Source: Stenotrophomonas sp. YIM B06876
GTDB lineage: Bacteria > Pseudomonadota > Gammaproteobacteria > Xanthomonadales > Xanthomonadaceae
Assembly: GCF_030711595.1 (NCBI RefSeq)
Contig: NZ_JAUJUJ010000007.1
Coordinates: 1 to 48,689, forward strand
Reading direction: 5' to 3'
DNA: 48,689 nucleotides
Part shown: piece by piece, positions 47,044 to 48,689 of the stretch
Position numbering within the stretch: position 1 is the first letter of the stretch
Layout: the number at the start of each line of letters is the position of its first letter
The notes under the pieces: generated by a model
What the model was told of the DNA's origin: nothing
Seen by the model: the letters and a program-made list of their open reading frames with translations, nothing else
Database searches by the model: none
Program-made: the position numbers and the translations under genes

Positions 47044-47984
47044 TCAGGCGTTGGCGAAATCGAACGCCAGCACCTCGTCGATGCGTGCAGTGGACGCCAG
47101 CGCCATCAGCAAGCGGTCCACCCCCACCGCTACGCCGGCGCAGGGCGGCATTTGCGGCAACGCCTGCAGCAGGCATTCATCGATCGGCGGCAACACGCTG
47201 CCACGCGCGTGGCGTACCGCGTGGTCACGCTCGAAACGGGCGCGCTGCTCGAGCGGATCGGTGAGCTCGTGATAGCCGTTGGCCAACTCGATGTTGCCCA
47301 GATACAGCTCGAAACGCTCCGCCAACGGCGGCGAGCCGGGGCGGATCTTCGCCAGGGCCGCCTGCGTGGCGGGCCAGTCGTGGACCACGGTGATGCCTTC
47401 GGCAGGAAATGCCGGCTGGATGCAGTGGGTCATCAGCAGGTCGAGCCAGTCATCACGGGTCAGCCCGTCCGGATCGAGCGCGATATCGGCCAGCGGCGCA
47501 CGCAGCTGCGCCTGGCTGGCGGTGAACGGGTCCACGCCGACGCCATCGACGAACAGCTCGCGGAAGGTGGTGACGCGCAGTTCCGCCCCGCGCCCGACCA
47601 GCGCCAGCGCAGCGCGGACCAGCGCCACGGTCTCGTCGATCAGCCGATGATGGTCCCAGCCCACCCGGTACCACTCGAGCATGGTGAATTCGGGATTGTG
47701 GCGCCCGCCGGCTTCACCGTTGCGGAAGACCCGGCCCAGTTCATAGCAGTCGCCGACACCGGCCGCCAACAGGCGTTTGAGCGGATATTCGGGCGAGGTA
47801 CGCAGCCAGCGCACCGGGGAGCCGGCATCGACGTGGCCACTGAAGCGGGTCTGGAAACTGTCGATGTTCGGCTCGGTGTTGCCCGCCTCGGACAGGATCG
47901 GCGTTTCCACCTCGAGCACATCCCGCCGCGCGAAAAAATCACGGATCAGCGCATTGAGCCTGGCCCGCTGGCGCAGCGCCTGGA

Positions 47985-47988
<4 letters not shown>
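47044..47988 (-). CDS. epmA: EpmA (PoxA/GenX), elongation factor P lysine ligase
   Basis: EpmA is a lysyl-tRNA synthetase-like enzyme that attaches beta-lysine to elongation factor P. The 314-residue product starts with GTG at 47986-47988, which overlaps the GNAT stop (GTGA); no earlier start exists in frame. It lacks the anticodon-binding domain of LysRS, as expected. Class II motifs are present: LEVETPILSEAGNTEP, LRTSPEYPLKRLL, FRNGEAGGRHNPEFTMLEWY, NIELANGYHELTDP and GVAVGVDRLLMAL. EpmB and efp are not in the window. Confidence 0.95.

Positions 47989-48689
<701 letters not shown>

Overview
The window is a GC-rich chromosomal segment of a gammaproteobacterium, most likely a member of the Xanthomonadaceae (Stenotrophomonas / Xanthomonas / Pseudoxanthomonas type). 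The signs are a chromosomal VirB/VirD4 type IV secretion system (T4SS) with a large VirB7 lipoprotein, a FecA-like TonB receptor, tandem short TonB-like proteins, a DUF3011 secreted protein, a five-step histidine degradation pathway with HutF, and a GyrA that has Gln at position 83, which is the known natural state in Stenotrophomonas. No rRNA gene, CRISPR array, transposase or relaxase was seen.

Layout: (1) 1-13014, minus strand: a complete T4SS in the order virD4-virB7-B8-B9-B10-B11-B1-B2-B3-B4-B5-B6, with virB6 running off the left edge. The order and the long VirB7 match the bacteria-killing X-T4SS of Xanthomonas and Stenotrophomonas. No relaxase or recognisable effector lies inside the window. 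(2) 13618-13707: tRNA-Ser(UGA) with encoded CCA, just upstream of virD4. (3) 13806-15496: divergent LysR regulator and FMN azoreductase. (4) 15690-22179: serS, two TonB-C-domain proteins, and a leftward serC-pheA-aroA cluster (serine / phenylalanine / shikimate synthesis). (5) 22340-25489: a membrane protein with FHA domain(s), two polyhydroxyalkanoate (PHA) granule genes, and a YggS-family PLP protein. (6) 25917-26912: a membrane-anchored Mrr-like protein.

(7) 26947-35163: the histidine utilisation locus. hutF-hutC run left and hutI-hutH-hutG-hutU run right from a 61-base divergent control region that holds a perfect palindrome, probably the HutC operator. Together they take histidine to urocanate (HutH), imidazolone propionate (HutU), formiminoglutamate (HutI), formylglutamate (HutF) and glutamate plus formate (HutG). 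Repeat-rich spacers break up the operon. (8) 35724-36533: a second membrane Mrr-type nuclease with a C-terminal zinc ribbon. (9) 37101-39230: TonB-dependent receptor. (10) 39515-42004: secreted S9 peptidase. (11) 42199-46179: gyrA and mtnA. (12) 46218-48689: DUF3011 protein and a tightly overlapped ligA-GNAT-epmA operon, with ligA cut by the right edge.

The least explained parts are small non-canonical elements in the T4SS operon: a 36-codon coupled ORF between virB11 and virB1, a strong stem-loop between virB3 and virB4, and a long virD4-virB7 spacer. The repeat-rich spacers around the hut genes and the pair of membrane-bound Mrr-like proteins are also unexplained.
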